From an uncultured SAR86 cluster bacterium (GTDB lineage Bacteria; Pseudomonadota; Gammaproteobacteria; Magnimaribacterales; AG-339-G14), in the NCBI GenBank assembly GCA_902595715.1, contig CACJRI010000001.1, forward strand, positions 114,406 to 178,405: DNA of 64,000 nt, in the 5' to 3' direction. A program made the position numbers and the translations under genes. The notes beneath the pieces were generated by a model that ran no database searches, had not been told where the DNA came from, and saw only the letters and a program-made list of their open reading frames with translations. This document shows, one piece after another, positions 35,537 to 44,862 of this stretch (positions are counted from its first letter, which is position 1; each line of letters opens with the position of its first letter).

Positions 35537-36757
35537 TTAAAGAATCTCATAAAGCTTCTTAGCTAGACTGTTTGAGGTTCGATAAAGCTTACCCAAAGAA
35601 TGTTGTCTATTGTTCGTAAAGCCAAAGCCTACTTTATGATTTAAATCAGCAAAGCCCGTTGCACCTGCAATACCAGTATGACCAAACATCCCTTCTTTCA
35701 TACCAATTGGAGAAAACGGCGCATCAATTTGATAGCCTAAACCAAATTTGTAAGGTGCTTGAAATAGAACAACATCTGGACCGGTTGTTTTTGGAATTGT
35801 TGCTTCTTTAATGGTTTCTGGTTTAAGCATTCTTTGACCATCCCTTGAACCACCGGAAGCTAAAATACCAAAAAACTTTGCTATCCCAGCTGCGGTACCA
35901 TGGCCATTGGCTGCTGGAATTTCTGCCTTTCGCCAAGAGTTTGAATTGGGATAGTCTGTAGGAGCAGATTTATCTTCTTCAACTTCCATAATTTCTAAAA
36001 AAGCCTTTGCATACTCTTTACTTTTTAGAGTTTCTTTGACTATTTTTACTTGTGCAGGAAGAAGCCAGTTGGGTAAAGATAAAATCAATTGTATTAATGG
36101 ATTAGGTTTGCCAGAAAGTAATAATAAATCTGCACACCTATTTATTTCCTCATCGTTCAAGCCAATAATAAAATCAATATCAAATTTATCAGCGATTTCT
36201 TCTTTGAAGTATTTCCCCAAAGATCTGCCGTCAATTCTTCGGACCAATTCACCCACTAGATAGCCAAACGTAACTGCATGATAGCCTTGAGTCGTTCCAG
36301 GTTCTCTAATTGGATTTTGATTTGCAAGTCTATCTACAATCATATCCCATTCCCCCCAAGAATCTTGTGGTAAAGGGCTTTGAAAACCAAACATCCCTGC
36401 TCTGTGAGTAAGAAAATCAATTACTTTGGTGTTTTCTTTTCCTGCACATGCATATTCAGGCCAATAATCGGATACTAGAGCATTGGGATTTAAGTTTCCT
36501 GATTCAATCAGTTGTAATGCACAAGTTGAAGTCATTGCCTTGGTTACTGAAAAAACATTAACCAAAGTATCTTTTTGCCAATTTTTTTGATGCTCTTTAT
36601 CAGAAAATCCTCCCCAAAGATTTAAAACTTCTTTACCATCAACTTCTAAAGCAAAGCCTGCTCCATCGTCAAATCCAGATTTAATAGCTTTAGCAAAAAT
36701 TTCTTCGAGACTAGAAAACGCAGGATCACAGAATCCTTCTACTAAGGGTTTACTCAT
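35537..36757 (-). CDS. Serine hydrolase, EstB/class C beta-lactamase-like
   Basis: The 406-residue protein has Ser70-Val-Thr-Lys73 (SxxK), a Tyr159-His-Ala motif and an FGHTGIAGA segment in place of the KTG box, the pattern of EstB-type esterases. The start region DPAFSSLEEIFAKAI also fits. It lacks a signal peptide, so it is probably a cytoplasmic esterase and not a drug-resistance enzyme. It overlaps the alpha/beta hydrolase by 4 bases. It is a different subgroup from the hydrolase at 23247-24497. Confidence 0.83.
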   Translation of the reverse strand: MSKPLVEGFCDPAFSSLEEIFAKAIKSGFDDGAGFALEVDGKEVLNLWGGFSDKEHQKNWQKDTLVNVFSVTKAMTSTCALQLIESGNLNPNALVSDYWPEYACAGKENTKVIDFLTHRAGMFGFQSPLPQDSWGEWDMIVDRLANQNPIREPGTTQGYHAVTFGYLVGELVRRIDGRSLGKYFKEEIADKFDIDFIIGLNDEEINRCADLLLLSGKPNPLIQLILSLPNWLLPAQVKIVKETLKSKEYAKAFLEIMEVEEDKSAPTDYPNSNSWRKAEIPAANGHGTAAGIAKFFGILASGGSRDGQRMLKPETIKEATIPKTTGPDVVLFQAPYKFGLGYQIDAPFSPIGMKEGMFGHTGIAGATGFADLNHKVGFGFTNNRQHSLGKLYRTSNSLAKKLYEIL

Positions 36758-37632
36758 TTGGAAAGCAACCTTTTTATTAAGATTATGAATTCCTCAGGCA
36801 TATCTAAGAAAAGATGATGCATTGCTCCGGGTAAAGAATGAATATATGTTTCATCTAAATTGCCTACGTAAGTCATATACTCCAAGACTTCTTGAGTCAC
36901 TAATTGGCTTACTTGGCCATAAACATAATCAAGTTTGCAATCTAACTTGGTAAAAGCATCATGCAGGTCATTATATTTATAGGTATTAGGAATCAATGGA
37001 TCGGATTTTAGGTGCCATCCGTCTGGTTTCTCTACATAAGATGTTTCAGCAATATGTCTTAAAACATAATCTTTGCAGGGTTGAGGGGGAGTTAGCCTAA
37101 ATCTGGCCATTGCAGTTTCTAAATCAGGACTTGCAACAACCATACGTGCTGAAGGTCTATTGGAGGCCATTCTTTCAGCTACGTTTGGAGGTATAACAAT
37201 CATCGAATCTAGTAGAATTAGATGTTCAAAAATATTTGGATAAATTGATGTCGCCAAAGTTGCGATTGAGCCTCCCATACTATGTGCAATACAAGTACAA
37301 GACTTCCAAGATAAATCATCAATCACACCCTTAACATCATCAACAAAAATTTCTTGAGAATACTCTTCTCGTCTATCGCTCTCACCCATTCCAGAAAAAT
37401 CTAGACCTACCACGCAATGATTTTCTGTTAAAGAAGGTGCAATATGATCCCACCAAAATGAGTGAGCATTGTAGCCATGAAGCAAAAGTAGAGGTTTCTT
37501 AGCCTTATCTCCCCAAATAAAATACTTTATCTCTGCACCATTGACTGATACTGCATGAGCTTCTGGACGCTCAGAAATATTTTTTACAAACCATTCTGGA
37601 GCCTCGTTAAGAGGATTTTTACCTATTAGCAT
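36754..37632 (-). CDS. Alpha/beta hydrolase
   Basis: The 292-residue hydrolase has an oxyanion motif LLHGYNAH (50-57), the nucleophile Ser118 in AHSMGG and a late histidine in GAMHHLFLD. The acid is not certain. It belongs to the broad esterase/epoxide hydrolase-like group and the substrate is unknown. It starts on the base after the gspN stop and overlaps the next gene by 4 bases, so it is transcribed with the secretion operon. No signal peptide is seen, so it is not an obvious secretion substrate. Confidence 0.82.
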   Translation of the reverse strand: MLIGKNPLNEAPEWFVKNISERPEAHAVSVNGAEIKYFIWGDKAKKPLLLLHGYNAHSFWWDHIAPSLTENHCVVGLDFSGMGESDRREEYSQEIFVDDVKGVIDDLSWKSCTCIAHSMGGSIATLATSIYPNIFEHLILLDSMIVIPPNVAERMASNRPSARMVVASPDLETAMARFRLTPPQPCKDYVLRHIAETSYVEKPDGWHLKSDPLIPNTYKYNDLHDAFTKLDCKLDYVYGQVSQLVTQEVLEYMTYVGNLDETYIHSLPGAMHHLFLDMPEEFIILIKRLLSK

Positions 37633-38352
37633 TTAATCTTGAAAAAAATCGAATAAATTTCCTCTTAGTTTAACATCTGGATTAGAGGTAAAACCACTCT
37701 CAAAAAAAGATGTTATTTTTGCAAAGAGTCTCTTGGAATTAGCAATCACTACATAATTTAATTCTTTATCCAATTCAAAGGTTCCTTTCAAAATATCGTC
37801 TTTTGGAATAGAAAAAAATGAGCCAAGCATCTTAGTATCCTTGCAAGAGATGGTTCCAGATAACTTCGCATTGGAAAGTTGATCCAACTTATTTGTTTGT
37901 CTCAAAGAGGCATATATATTTCCTTGTGAAAAATAACAGCCATTTATATCGAAAATAATTGAAATGTTCTCGCCAGATACAGATGAAATCACCGGTACTT
38001 TTCTTAAAAATCGCTTTGAATTTATATTCAAACTTATATCTTCTAAAGAAACTTGGTTGTTTAAAATGGTTGATATTAGATTTATATTTCCTTCCAAGAA
38101 AAGACCTCTTTCATCAACTAAAAAAGATAAATTCTTCAAATTAAAGCTAGTGTTTAAACTACCTAGATATTCATCAGCGAAAGATAGATTATTGATTCTT
38201 CCTGACCAGATAGTCCCTTCCATACTGGTATAACTAACTTGAGGGAATAATTCTTTTATTGTTGGAGAAACTAAACTTAAAGGCAACCTAAGAATAGTTA
38301 TTCCAACGATGAAGAAAATGAGAATAAAGGTTGCTAAAAAAAAATTTTTCAA
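37633..38352 (-). CDS. gspN: Type II secretion protein N
   Basis: The 239-residue protein has one N-terminal transmembrane helix (about 4-24) followed by LPLSLVSPTIKELFPQVSY and a repeated beta-rich region, as in GspN. The family is poorly conserved and sometimes dispensable. Position as the last gsp gene, with a 4-base overlap to gspM, supports the call. It acts in the inner membrane and periplasm. Confidence 0.75.
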   Translation of the reverse strand: MKNFFLATFILIFFIVGITILRLPLSLVSPTIKELFPQVSYTSMEGTIWSGRINNLSFADEYLGSLNTSFNLKNLSFLVDERGLFLEGNINLISTILNNQVSLEDISLNINSKRFLRKVPVISSVSGENISIIFDINGCYFSQGNIYASLRQTNKLDQLSNAKLSGTISCKDTKMLGSFFSIPKDDILKGTFELDKELNYVVIANSKRLFAKITSFFESGFTSNPDVKLRGNLFDFFQD

Positions 38353-38801
38353 TTTGCTTTTAATAGTACTGATATTTGAGCATTAACTTTATCTTTTTTG
38401 GATTTTCGGACATTCATTTTTTCAATTTCTCCTCCCTGCTCACCCATTAAAATCATCCAATTATAAAGATCAATAAAATTTACTTCATTGACCCACACCA
38501 TCATTGAGTTGTCACCCAATGGTTGAGTTCTATCGATTTGAATATTTTTTTCTTTGGAAGTTGAATTTACCAAAATAGAAATGTTGTCCGAATAAAGATT
38601 TCTATTTGATGAAACGGAACTGGGAATGGACTCTATATAGTTTAGCCGACTTATGATATTTTGATTTTCCTTTTCTAAAGATTGGTTTTTGGTATTTAGC
38701 CAAGAAATCACAAATATCAAAGCTGAAATGAATATTAAAGTGATGAGGCCAAAAATAAGTATCTGTTCTCGATTTGTGAATTTATTAAAGTTAAAACGCA
38801 T
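38349..38801 (-). CDS. gspM: Type II secretion protein M
   Basis: The 150-residue protein has a short cytoplasmic N-terminus, one transmembrane helix (about 14-33) and a ferredoxin-like periplasmic domain, matching GspM. It stabilises GspL in the inner-membrane platform. Conservation is low and the call rests mainly on topology and order (gspL-gspM-gspN). It overlaps gspL by 11 bases. Confidence 0.8.
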   Translation of the reverse strand: MRFNFNKFTNREQILIFGLITLIFISALIFVISWLNTKNQSLEKENQNIISRLNYIESIPSSVSSNRNLYSDNISILVNSTSKEKNIQIDRTQPLGDNSMMVWVNEVNFIDLYNWMILMGEQGGEIEKMNVRKSKKDKVNAQISVLLKAN

Positions 38802-39924
38802 TGATGCTTATCTCTCCTTGAATGAAATTATTAACTCTTCTTGAAGCGCCCAGATTGACGCTTAATCCCATAGAATTTACCAAATCAACATATTCTTGAA
38901 GTTGCTCAAAAGAGGAAGTTTGGACTTCAATAATAAATCTAGTTCGCTCATAAGAAATAGAAACCAAGACAATATTTTCACTATTGCTTACCGCATCAGA
39001 AACAATACTCACTGCATTAAGAGCAGAATAATCTATTTGGCCCTGATTGATTAAACCATTAACCTGACTGATGAGATCAGATTCAAGAGTCTCAGATGGA
39101 AATTTTTCTTTGAAGGTATCTAAGATTTTATTTTTCAATAGGTTATTGGAAACGTTTAAATAAGAAAATTGAACGATTGCTGAAAGAAGAAAAATACCAA
39201 AAAAAGCAAGTGACGAATATCCATAAAATTTATAGCGAAGAAAAATTGATCGCCAATCTATTTTCTGCTCGTATTCTTTGCTGAAAAAATTTATAGAATC
39301 CTTTAAATCCAATATTTGAGAAAATTCATTCAACAAATCTTTTGTGGATGAAAAATATTTTTCTTCGGTATCGATATCTAGATTTGGAAGTTCTAATTTT
39401 TTTTCGGTAGCCCAAATATTGAGTTTCTTTATTTCATATTTTCTCAAGGTAAGTGACAAAGTATTTAAAATTGATTTTTTATCTGCAAACCAATACCAGT
39501 TATCTTGTAGTGAAATAAATGCTTTATCGCCGAGAATAACCAATAGATTTTCTATAGAAGAAGATAACGCTTGAATAGGAATTAATTTGTTTACTTTAGG
39601 ATCTAATTTATCTTTTATTTCCTGAATTTTTTTATGTTCAATGATTCCAACTATTTCAGATTGATTGTCTTGGATCCAAAAATAATCCTCAATTTCGCCA
39701 AGTATTTCTTCACTCAACATGAAAGGAATAACTTTTTTTAAATTCCTTTGAGAAGTAGTGGGTAAATCAAATTTATAAAAAGAAAAGTCATTGGAAGCAA
39801 TGATTGCAATATCTTCCTTATTGGAATTTACCTTGAGGATTGATTTATCTTCATCATTTGATGTTTCTGAAGAAAACAAAATATTTAATGATTCATCGTA
39901 AAAAGATATTTTTTGATCACTCAC
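38791..39924 (-). CDS. gspL: Type II secretion protein L
   Basis: The 377-residue protein has a cytoplasmic actin-like domain (about 1-230), a transmembrane helix (about 235-257) and a periplasmic ferredoxin-like domain, the GspL layout. It anchors the GspE ATPase to the membrane. It overlaps gspK by 4 bases and gspM by 11. Only short stretches, such as the YYFW-like region near residue 78, look conserved. Confidence 0.83.
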   Translation of the reverse strand: MSDQKISFYDESLNILFSSETSNDEDKSILKVNSNKEDIAIIASNDFSFYKFDLPTTSQRNLKKVIPFMLSEEILGEIEDYFWIQDNQSEIVGIIEHKKIQEIKDKLDPKVNKLIPIQALSSSIENLLVILGDKAFISLQDNWYWFADKKSILNTLSLTLRKYEIKKLNIWATEKKLELPNLDIDTEEKYFSSTKDLLNEFSQILDLKDSINFFSKEYEQKIDWRSIFLRYKFYGYSSLAFFGIFLLSAIVQFSYLNVSNNLLKNKILDTFKEKFPSETLESDLISQVNGLINQGQIDYSALNAVSIVSDAVSNSENIVLVSISYERTRFIIEVQTSSFEQLQEYVDLVNSMGLSVNLGASRRVNNFIQGEISINAF

Positions 39925-40901
39925 AAATACTCTCCGAATTTTCGACGAATCACTTTGGGAGATTCATTCAACATAAAAATATGACTTTTAAGATGAAAGT
40001 CTTTGTCATCAATTTTTATGTTTGTATTTAAAATAAAATATTTTGTCTCCAAGGTAAGGTTTGATTTAGAAAATTTACTGGAAAAAGCTGTTTTTATTTC
40101 TTGTTGATTTAAGAAATCTGAAACTGATGAATACCCACCTAAAGGTTTCCTATTCAAAATGTTTCTTGCTTCAAGATCGCTTAGAGTATTTGAACTAAGA
40201 GCCACCAAGATATTCGGATAAAAGGGATTTAACGAATTGATATTAATTTTTGTTTCAACGGAATTGAAGACACATATATAGGGTTTTAATTTTTGAAAGA
40301 TCTCTTCCGTCATACCTTTTACATCTCTAAGTTCTGTAATATCAAAAAAGAACTGATTTGAGGTCAATCTTGAAGGTTTCTCATTTCTGTAATAGTCATC
40401 CTCAACGCCGAGATAGGAATCTGGAAAAAAATCTTTATCAAGCCAATCAATGACAGCAGGAGAAATTTCTTCAATTTTTTGATCCTGAATAAACAAGCTC
40501 TTCATGAGATTTTTAAAAAATTCCAAATTTTCTTGATTAGCAGTTTCTTCACCTGTTGCCGATATAGTGATCAAGGAGTTCAAATTAAAACATTGGCCCA
40601 TATCAACAATATTTGCTTCGAGATTTCCTCTTTCCAAAGGAAGGTTTATTGGACTTTTTTGTGAAAAATTATTTGCTGCAAGAACAATATTATTTCTATT
40701 TTCTTTGTTGTTGAGATATTTTTTTGTAAAGGATTCTAAACTCAATGTCGTAAGGATTGCCTGCTGCTCACTTATCATATTTTTTTCATTTTCAATGTTT
40801 GTAGATACCATTGAAAATAAACCTGCACTCACTGAAGCAATAATTGCAGTTACAAAAAGCGCCATAATCAAGGCGGCGCCCTTAAATTTTTTATCCAACA
40901 A
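39921..40901 (-). CDS. gspK: Type II secretion minor pseudopilin K
   Basis: The 326-residue protein begins with a prepilin-like leader ending at KFKG and then AALIMALFVTAIIASV, the GspK N-terminus. A large globular domain follows, with INSLNPFYPNILVALS and the ARNILNRKPLGGYSSVSDFL helix-hairpin region. GspK caps the pseudopilus tip with GspI and GspJ. The start is a TTG that overlaps the gspJ end by 11 bases. Confidence 0.88.
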   Translation of the reverse strand: MLDKKFKGAALIMALFVTAIIASVSAGLFSMVSTNIENEKNMISEQQAILTTLSLESFTKKYLNNKENRNNIVLAANNFSQKSPINLPLERGNLEANIVDMGQCFNLNSLITISATGEETANQENLEFFKNLMKSLFIQDQKIEEISPAVIDWLDKDFFPDSYLGVEDDYYRNEKPSRLTSNQFFFDITELRDVKGMTEEIFQKLKPYICVFNSVETKININSLNPFYPNILVALSSNTLSDLEARNILNRKPLGGYSSVSDFLNQQEIKTAFSSKFSKSNLTLETKYFILNTNIKIDDKDFHLKSHIFMLNESPKVIRRKFGEYL

Positions 40902-41499
40902 TGTCGTCTCCGCTGATGAATAGTATTTTTTTAAAATTCCCCTCAGAAAACTTGATGTTTACCTCCATCAAAGTGGGGTAAATATCTAAATCAGCTTCAT
41001 TGAATGGTGGCCAGTTGAAATATTCATTTTTCTCATACAAAACCTTTATTTCTAAATCTTCAATTTCTGAAATCAAAGCAAAAGCCTTAGCCTCATAAGA
41101 AGAATTTAAAAAATTTGAAAAATTTCTGTAAAGAACATTATCTTCTATTTTATAAATGACTTTATTTATAGCCCCAAGATCGTCCAAGCCGTCGGAAGAT
41201 GAATTTCTTACTAGTTCTAATAGTGGTTCGCCATCTCTAAAGTTGTTATTTAACTTAAAAAAACTTGGAAACTGATCGATTTGACTGGGTCTTGGAAATT
41301 GTTTAGCAACATGAAATAAATCATCTTCTAGCAGCTCACTGAAAACAGCTAATTCATTAAGAAGTTTAGATTTTGAACTGATACCAAGTGAAGATGAAAC
41401 CGAAGTATTAAGAAAAGTTAAAGACAATAGACTTATCAATGAAAATAATGACATGACAATCAAAACTTCAACGAGCGTGTAACCTTTTAAATTATTCAT
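40891..41499 (-). CDS. gspJ: Type II secretion minor pseudopilin J
   Basis: The 202-residue protein has a short leader and the class III prepilin site KG|YTLVEVLIVMSLFSL, with Glu at position +5. The rest matches GspJ in length and in the ELLEDDLFHVAKQFPRP segment. It is part of the pseudopilus tip. It overlaps gspI by 8 bases. Confidence 0.88.
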   Translation of the reverse strand: MNNLKGYTLVEVLIVMSLFSLISLLSLTFLNTSVSSSLGISSKSKLLNELAVFSELLEDDLFHVAKQFPRPSQIDQFPSFFKLNNNFRDGEPLLELVRNSSSDGLDDLGAINKVIYKIEDNVLYRNFSNFLNSSYEAKAFALISEIEDLEIKVLYEKNEYFNWPPFNEADLDIYPTLMEVNIKFSEGNFKKILFISGDDIVG

Positions 41500-41845
41500 T
41501 GATTGCTTTATATATTTCCAATTTAGTAGATTTTTCAGTTTCTTCGGAGATGACTTCTACTTCGATATTTAACGAATTCTGTTTTGGATCAATCGTTATC
41601 TTTCTATTCCAAATATAGGGATAGCCCATGAATTCTTCTCTTTGGGTTAGTAAATTGTTGGTCAGGTAGTTTTCATCAAAATAAGATCTAATGATTATGT
41701 TTTCTGCCAAAGTCCCTCGATAAAAATCATCGCTCAATGAAGAAATGGTTTTTGTACTATACGATAGCGAGGTTATTCCTGTGACTGCAACCAGCGACAG
41801 AATAAAAAGCGAAACAAGAACCTCTACTAAAGTAAATCCTTTCAT
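41492..41845 (-). CDS. gspI: Type II secretion minor pseudopilin I
   Basis: The protein has the prepilin site MKG|FTLVEVLVSLFILSL and a short globular domain, about 117 residues, as for GspI. The ATG at 41845 overlaps the gspG stop as TAATG and is preferred over an upstream TTG at 41854. It nucleates the pseudopilus tip with GspJ and GspK. Its direct position after gspG shows that gspH is missing from the operon. Confidence 0.87.
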   Translation of the reverse strand: MKGFTLVEVLVSLFILSLVAVTGITSLSYSTKTISSLSDDFYRGTLAENIIIRSYFDENYLTNNLLTQREEFMGYPYIWNRKITIDPKQNSLNIEVEVISEETEKSTKLEIYKAINE

Positions 41846-42279
41846 TATTCCCAATTGCCTATATCTCGATCCATGCCCTCGCCTCCTTGCTGACCATCGG
41901 CACCATAAGAAAATAAATCAAACGGTCCATTTTCTCCGGGTCTTTTGTATTGATACTCATTGCCCCAAGGATCTGTTTCTAGTTTTCTGATGTAGCCGCC
42001 TTGGCGGTATCTATTTTTAAAACGATGGTTTGCAGGGGCTTGAGTAAGAGCTTGTAAGCCTTCATCGCTGGTCGGATAAGAGAACATATCCAATCGATAA
42101 AGCTCCAAAGCTTGTTCATAAATTCTTATGTCGGCCAATGCTTTATCTGCTCTTGCTCTATCTTGGCTAGGCAGTACGTTGATAGCAACAACTGCAGTTA
42201 ACAAGCCGATGATCATTAGCACCACAAGAATTTCTATCAAGCTGAAACCAGATAGTTTTTTTGAAACGATTTTTTTCAT
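41845..42279 (-). CDS. gspG: Type II secretion major pseudopilin G
   Basis: The 144-residue protein has the leader LSG|FSLIEILVVLMIIGLL and the GspG core, with LYRLDMFSYPTSDEGLQAL and DPWGNEYQY (calcium-binding loop region). It polymerises into the pseudopilus that pushes substrates through GspD. It follows gspF by 4 bases. Confidence 0.95.
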   Translation of the reverse strand: MKKIVSKKLSGFSLIEILVVLMIIGLLTAVVAINVLPSQDRARADKALADIRIYEQALELYRLDMFSYPTSDEGLQALTQAPANHRFKNRYRQGGYIRKLETDPWGNEYQYKRPGENGPFDLFSYGADGQQGGEGMDRDIGNWE

Positions 42280-42283
42280 AGTA

Positions 42284-43489
42284 TTAATTTAAAGTTAAAG
42301 TGTTTAATTGAATTAATGGTAATAGGATAGCAAGGACGATAAGAGCTACAAACATGCCAAGGAATACTACAATTAGCGGCTCGAGTAAATTCATGGTGAT
42401 TTTTGTAGAGCTTTGAAATTTGTCTTCTAAATAAACAGATACTTTCTCAAGCATTTCTTCAAGTCTTCCTGACCTTTCTCCGTTTTCTATCATTTGCGTC
42501 ACCAAAGGCGGGATAACTTGGATTTTTTCTAAGCTTGACGCCAAAGACTCCCCTTCAGCAACTTTATTAGCAGTTGATTTTACCTGTTGGCGTAAGTAAC
42601 TGTTTGAAATGGTGTCAGCTGAGATTTCAAGCGCTTTGATTATGGAAATGTTACTGGATCTTAAAATACTCAAAGAGTTGGTAAATCTAGATAAATCCGA
42701 ATCTATTAAGGAGTTCTTTAGAACGGGAACTGAGAGAAAAAATTTATCTAATTTTAATCTGGATAACTCATAACCGATTGATCTTATGGTGATAAAACCA
42801 ATCAAACCGATAATGAATAAAGCCAAGTAAAAGAGATAACTGGTAAATACAGATGATAAGAACAGCAAAGATTTTGTAATGAATGGCAAGTCTCTATTTA
42901 AAGAAGAAAATTGACTTATCACTTCTGGGACGACAAAAGACAAAAGCAAAACAATCACAACTATCGCTATGGAAAAAAGAATAAACGGGTATACCAAGGC
43001 ACCGATAATATCTTGAGATATTTTTGATTTTCTCTCTAGAAAATCAGATGTTTTTTCTAAAACCATACCTAAATCTCCTGAAGTTTCTCCAGCTCTGACT
43101 AAAGAACAATAAAGTCGATCAAAGCTCTCCGGATGATCTTCAAGCGATTCCGATAATTTGAAACCTGCTTTTACCTTATTGGAAATATTAGAAAGTTTGC
43201 CTTTAATCAAAGGCGAATCTATTTGTTTGGCTACGGAGTCTAAGGCCTGATCTACTGGAATGCCGCCATTGATCAAAGTTGAAAGTTGACGGGTAATGAG
43301 ACTTAACTTTGATGAAGATATTTTTCGAAGTAAGGAGATATTGAATCTATTTTTTGACTCTTTTAGGTTTATGGGAATAAGTCTTCTGTTTTTTAACTCT
43401 TCCTGAGCTTCATTTAAATTCTCAGCAATCAGAACTCCGGTTTCTGTTATCCCGGTAGGATCCAAAGCTTTATAAGAATAATTTGGCAT
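42284..43489 (-). CDS. gspF: Type II secretion inner-membrane protein F
   Basis: The 401-residue protein has two T2SSF domains and three transmembrane segments (about 165-190, 215-235 and 370-395). It starts with MPNYSYKALDPTG, as in GspF. It forms the membrane platform that is driven by GspE. It follows gspE by 2 bases. Confidence 0.93.
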   Translation of the reverse strand: MPNYSYKALDPTGITETGVLIAENLNEAQEELKNRRLIPINLKESKNRFNISLLRKISSSKLSLITRQLSTLINGGIPVDQALDSVAKQIDSPLIKGKLSNISNKVKAGFKLSESLEDHPESFDRLYCSLVRAGETSGDLGMVLEKTSDFLERKSKISQDIIGALVYPFILFSIAIVVIVLLLSFVVPEVISQFSSLNRDLPFITKSLLFLSSVFTSYLFYLALFIIGLIGFITIRSIGYELSRLKLDKFFLSVPVLKNSLIDSDLSRFTNSLSILRSSNISIIKALEISADTISNSYLRQQVKSTANKVAEGESLASSLEKIQVIPPLVTQMIENGERSGRLEEMLEKVSVYLEDKFQSSTKITMNLLEPLIVVFLGMFVALIVLAILLPLIQLNTLTLN

Positions 43490-43491
43490 TT

Positions 43492-44859
43492 CTAATTTTT
43501 CTCTTGAAGAACCCTTCTTAGCTCATCTTCCGAAGTTAAGCCTAAGTTAACTTTCTCTTGTCCATCGAGTTCTAGAGTATTGTTATCTTTGAAAGCAATG
43601 TTCTTAATTTCACTTTCCGAACTCTTGTTGTGGATCTGCTCTTTGATATTGTCATCAACCAGAATGGATTCAAAAATGCCGATTCTTCCAGAGAGTTCCT
43701 GGCTGATAGGATCAATTTTCCTGACTAATCTCTGTGCGATTACCATTCGCAATGAACTGGCAATTAGATAGGGTTCCACACCCATATCAATAAGCCTTGT
43801 AATTGCACCGACCGAATCATTAGTATGCACAGTAGATAAAACCAAGTGTCCGGTTAAACTCGCTTGAATTGCAATGTCAGCGGTTTCTTTATCTCTGATT
43901 TCTCCAACCATAACGACATCCGGATCTTGCCTTAAAATTGCTCTTAAGCCCTTTTCAAAAGTTAAACCAACTCGATTATTTACTTGTGTTTGCCCTACTC
44001 CTTCAATTGCATATTCAATGGGATCTTCAATAGTTAAAATGTTTCTGGTTTGATCGTTTAAAAAGTTCAAGCCTGAATACAAAGTAGTAGTCTTACCCGA
44101 ACCAGTAGGACCGGTGACCAAAATAATGCCGCTGTTGTTTTTTAATTCAGTTTTATAATTTCCTAAAAGACTCTCCTTCATGCCAAGTTCTCTAAGATTA
44201 AGGCTGGAATCTGCTTTATCGAGTAATCTTAAAACTATCCTTTCCCCATAACTTGAAGGCAAAGTAGAAACTCTAATATCCACCCATCTTTCTCCAAGTT
44301 TGAGTGACATTCTGCCGTCTTGAGGGATTCTTCTTTCTGCAATATCCAAATTAGACATAATTTTTATTCGCGCATTCAATAATGGTGAAATTCTAGAACT
44401 AGGCCTTATCTTTTCTTTGAGAATTCCATCTGTTCTAAATCTAATAATCAAATTCTCCTCATAGGGCTCAATATGAATATCGGAGGCTCCGTCCTTGATT
44501 GCCTCAGACAAAATTGCATTGATTAGTCTGATTACTGGAGAATCTGTACTGTCATCCAATAAATCTTCGGTTTTTGGTAAATCAAGTACCAAAGAATCCA
44601 AATCAACATCCTCGTGGATATTCTCTGCTAAAGATTCTGACGACTGCTTTTTATCGGAATAAGATTCAGAAAGTTTTTTGTTGAACTCCGAAAAATCTAT
44701 TTGTTTGGTTTCTACAGGTAATTTGTATTTAGATTGTATATGAGCAATTGCATTGATATCGCAATCGTCGGTATGAAAAATCAATATCGAGTCGCTACTC
44801 ACTTCTGGAAGAAGTTGATTATCCTTGCAAAATTTATAACTGAAGTCTTTGTCAGTCAT
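43492..44859 (-). CDS. gspE: Type II secretion ATPase E, lacking the tetracysteine domain
   Basis: The 455-residue ATPase has the N1E-like start, Walker A VTGPTGSGKTTT, the Asp box, Walker B ILRQDPDVVMVGEIRD and the His box LVLSTVHTNDS. It powers pseudopilus assembly. GspE normally has a zinc-binding CxxC...CxxC module between QRLVR and GRxGIFE; here (around 379-392) these are joined by only about ten residues and no cysteine is present. That accounts for the short length (relatives are often about 500 residues). Confidence 0.92.
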   Translation of the reverse strand: MTDKDFSYKFCKDNQLLPEVSSDSILIFHTDDCDINAIAHIQSKYKLPVETKQIDFSEFNKKLSESYSDKKQSSESLAENIHEDVDLDSLVLDLPKTEDLLDDSTDSPVIRLINAILSEAIKDGASDIHIEPYEENLIIRFRTDGILKEKIRPSSRISPLLNARIKIMSNLDIAERRIPQDGRMSLKLGERWVDIRVSTLPSSYGERIVLRLLDKADSSLNLRELGMKESLLGNYKTELKNNSGIILVTGPTGSGKTTTLYSGLNFLNDQTRNILTIEDPIEYAIEGVGQTQVNNRVGLTFEKGLRAILRQDPDVVMVGEIRDKETADIAIQASLTGHLVLSTVHTNDSVGAITRLIDMGVEPYLIASSLRMVIAQRLVRKIDPISQELSGRIGIFESILVDDNIKEQIHNKSSESEIKNIAFKDNNTLELDGQEKVNLGLTSEDELRRVLQEKN

Positions 44860-44862
44860 CTT

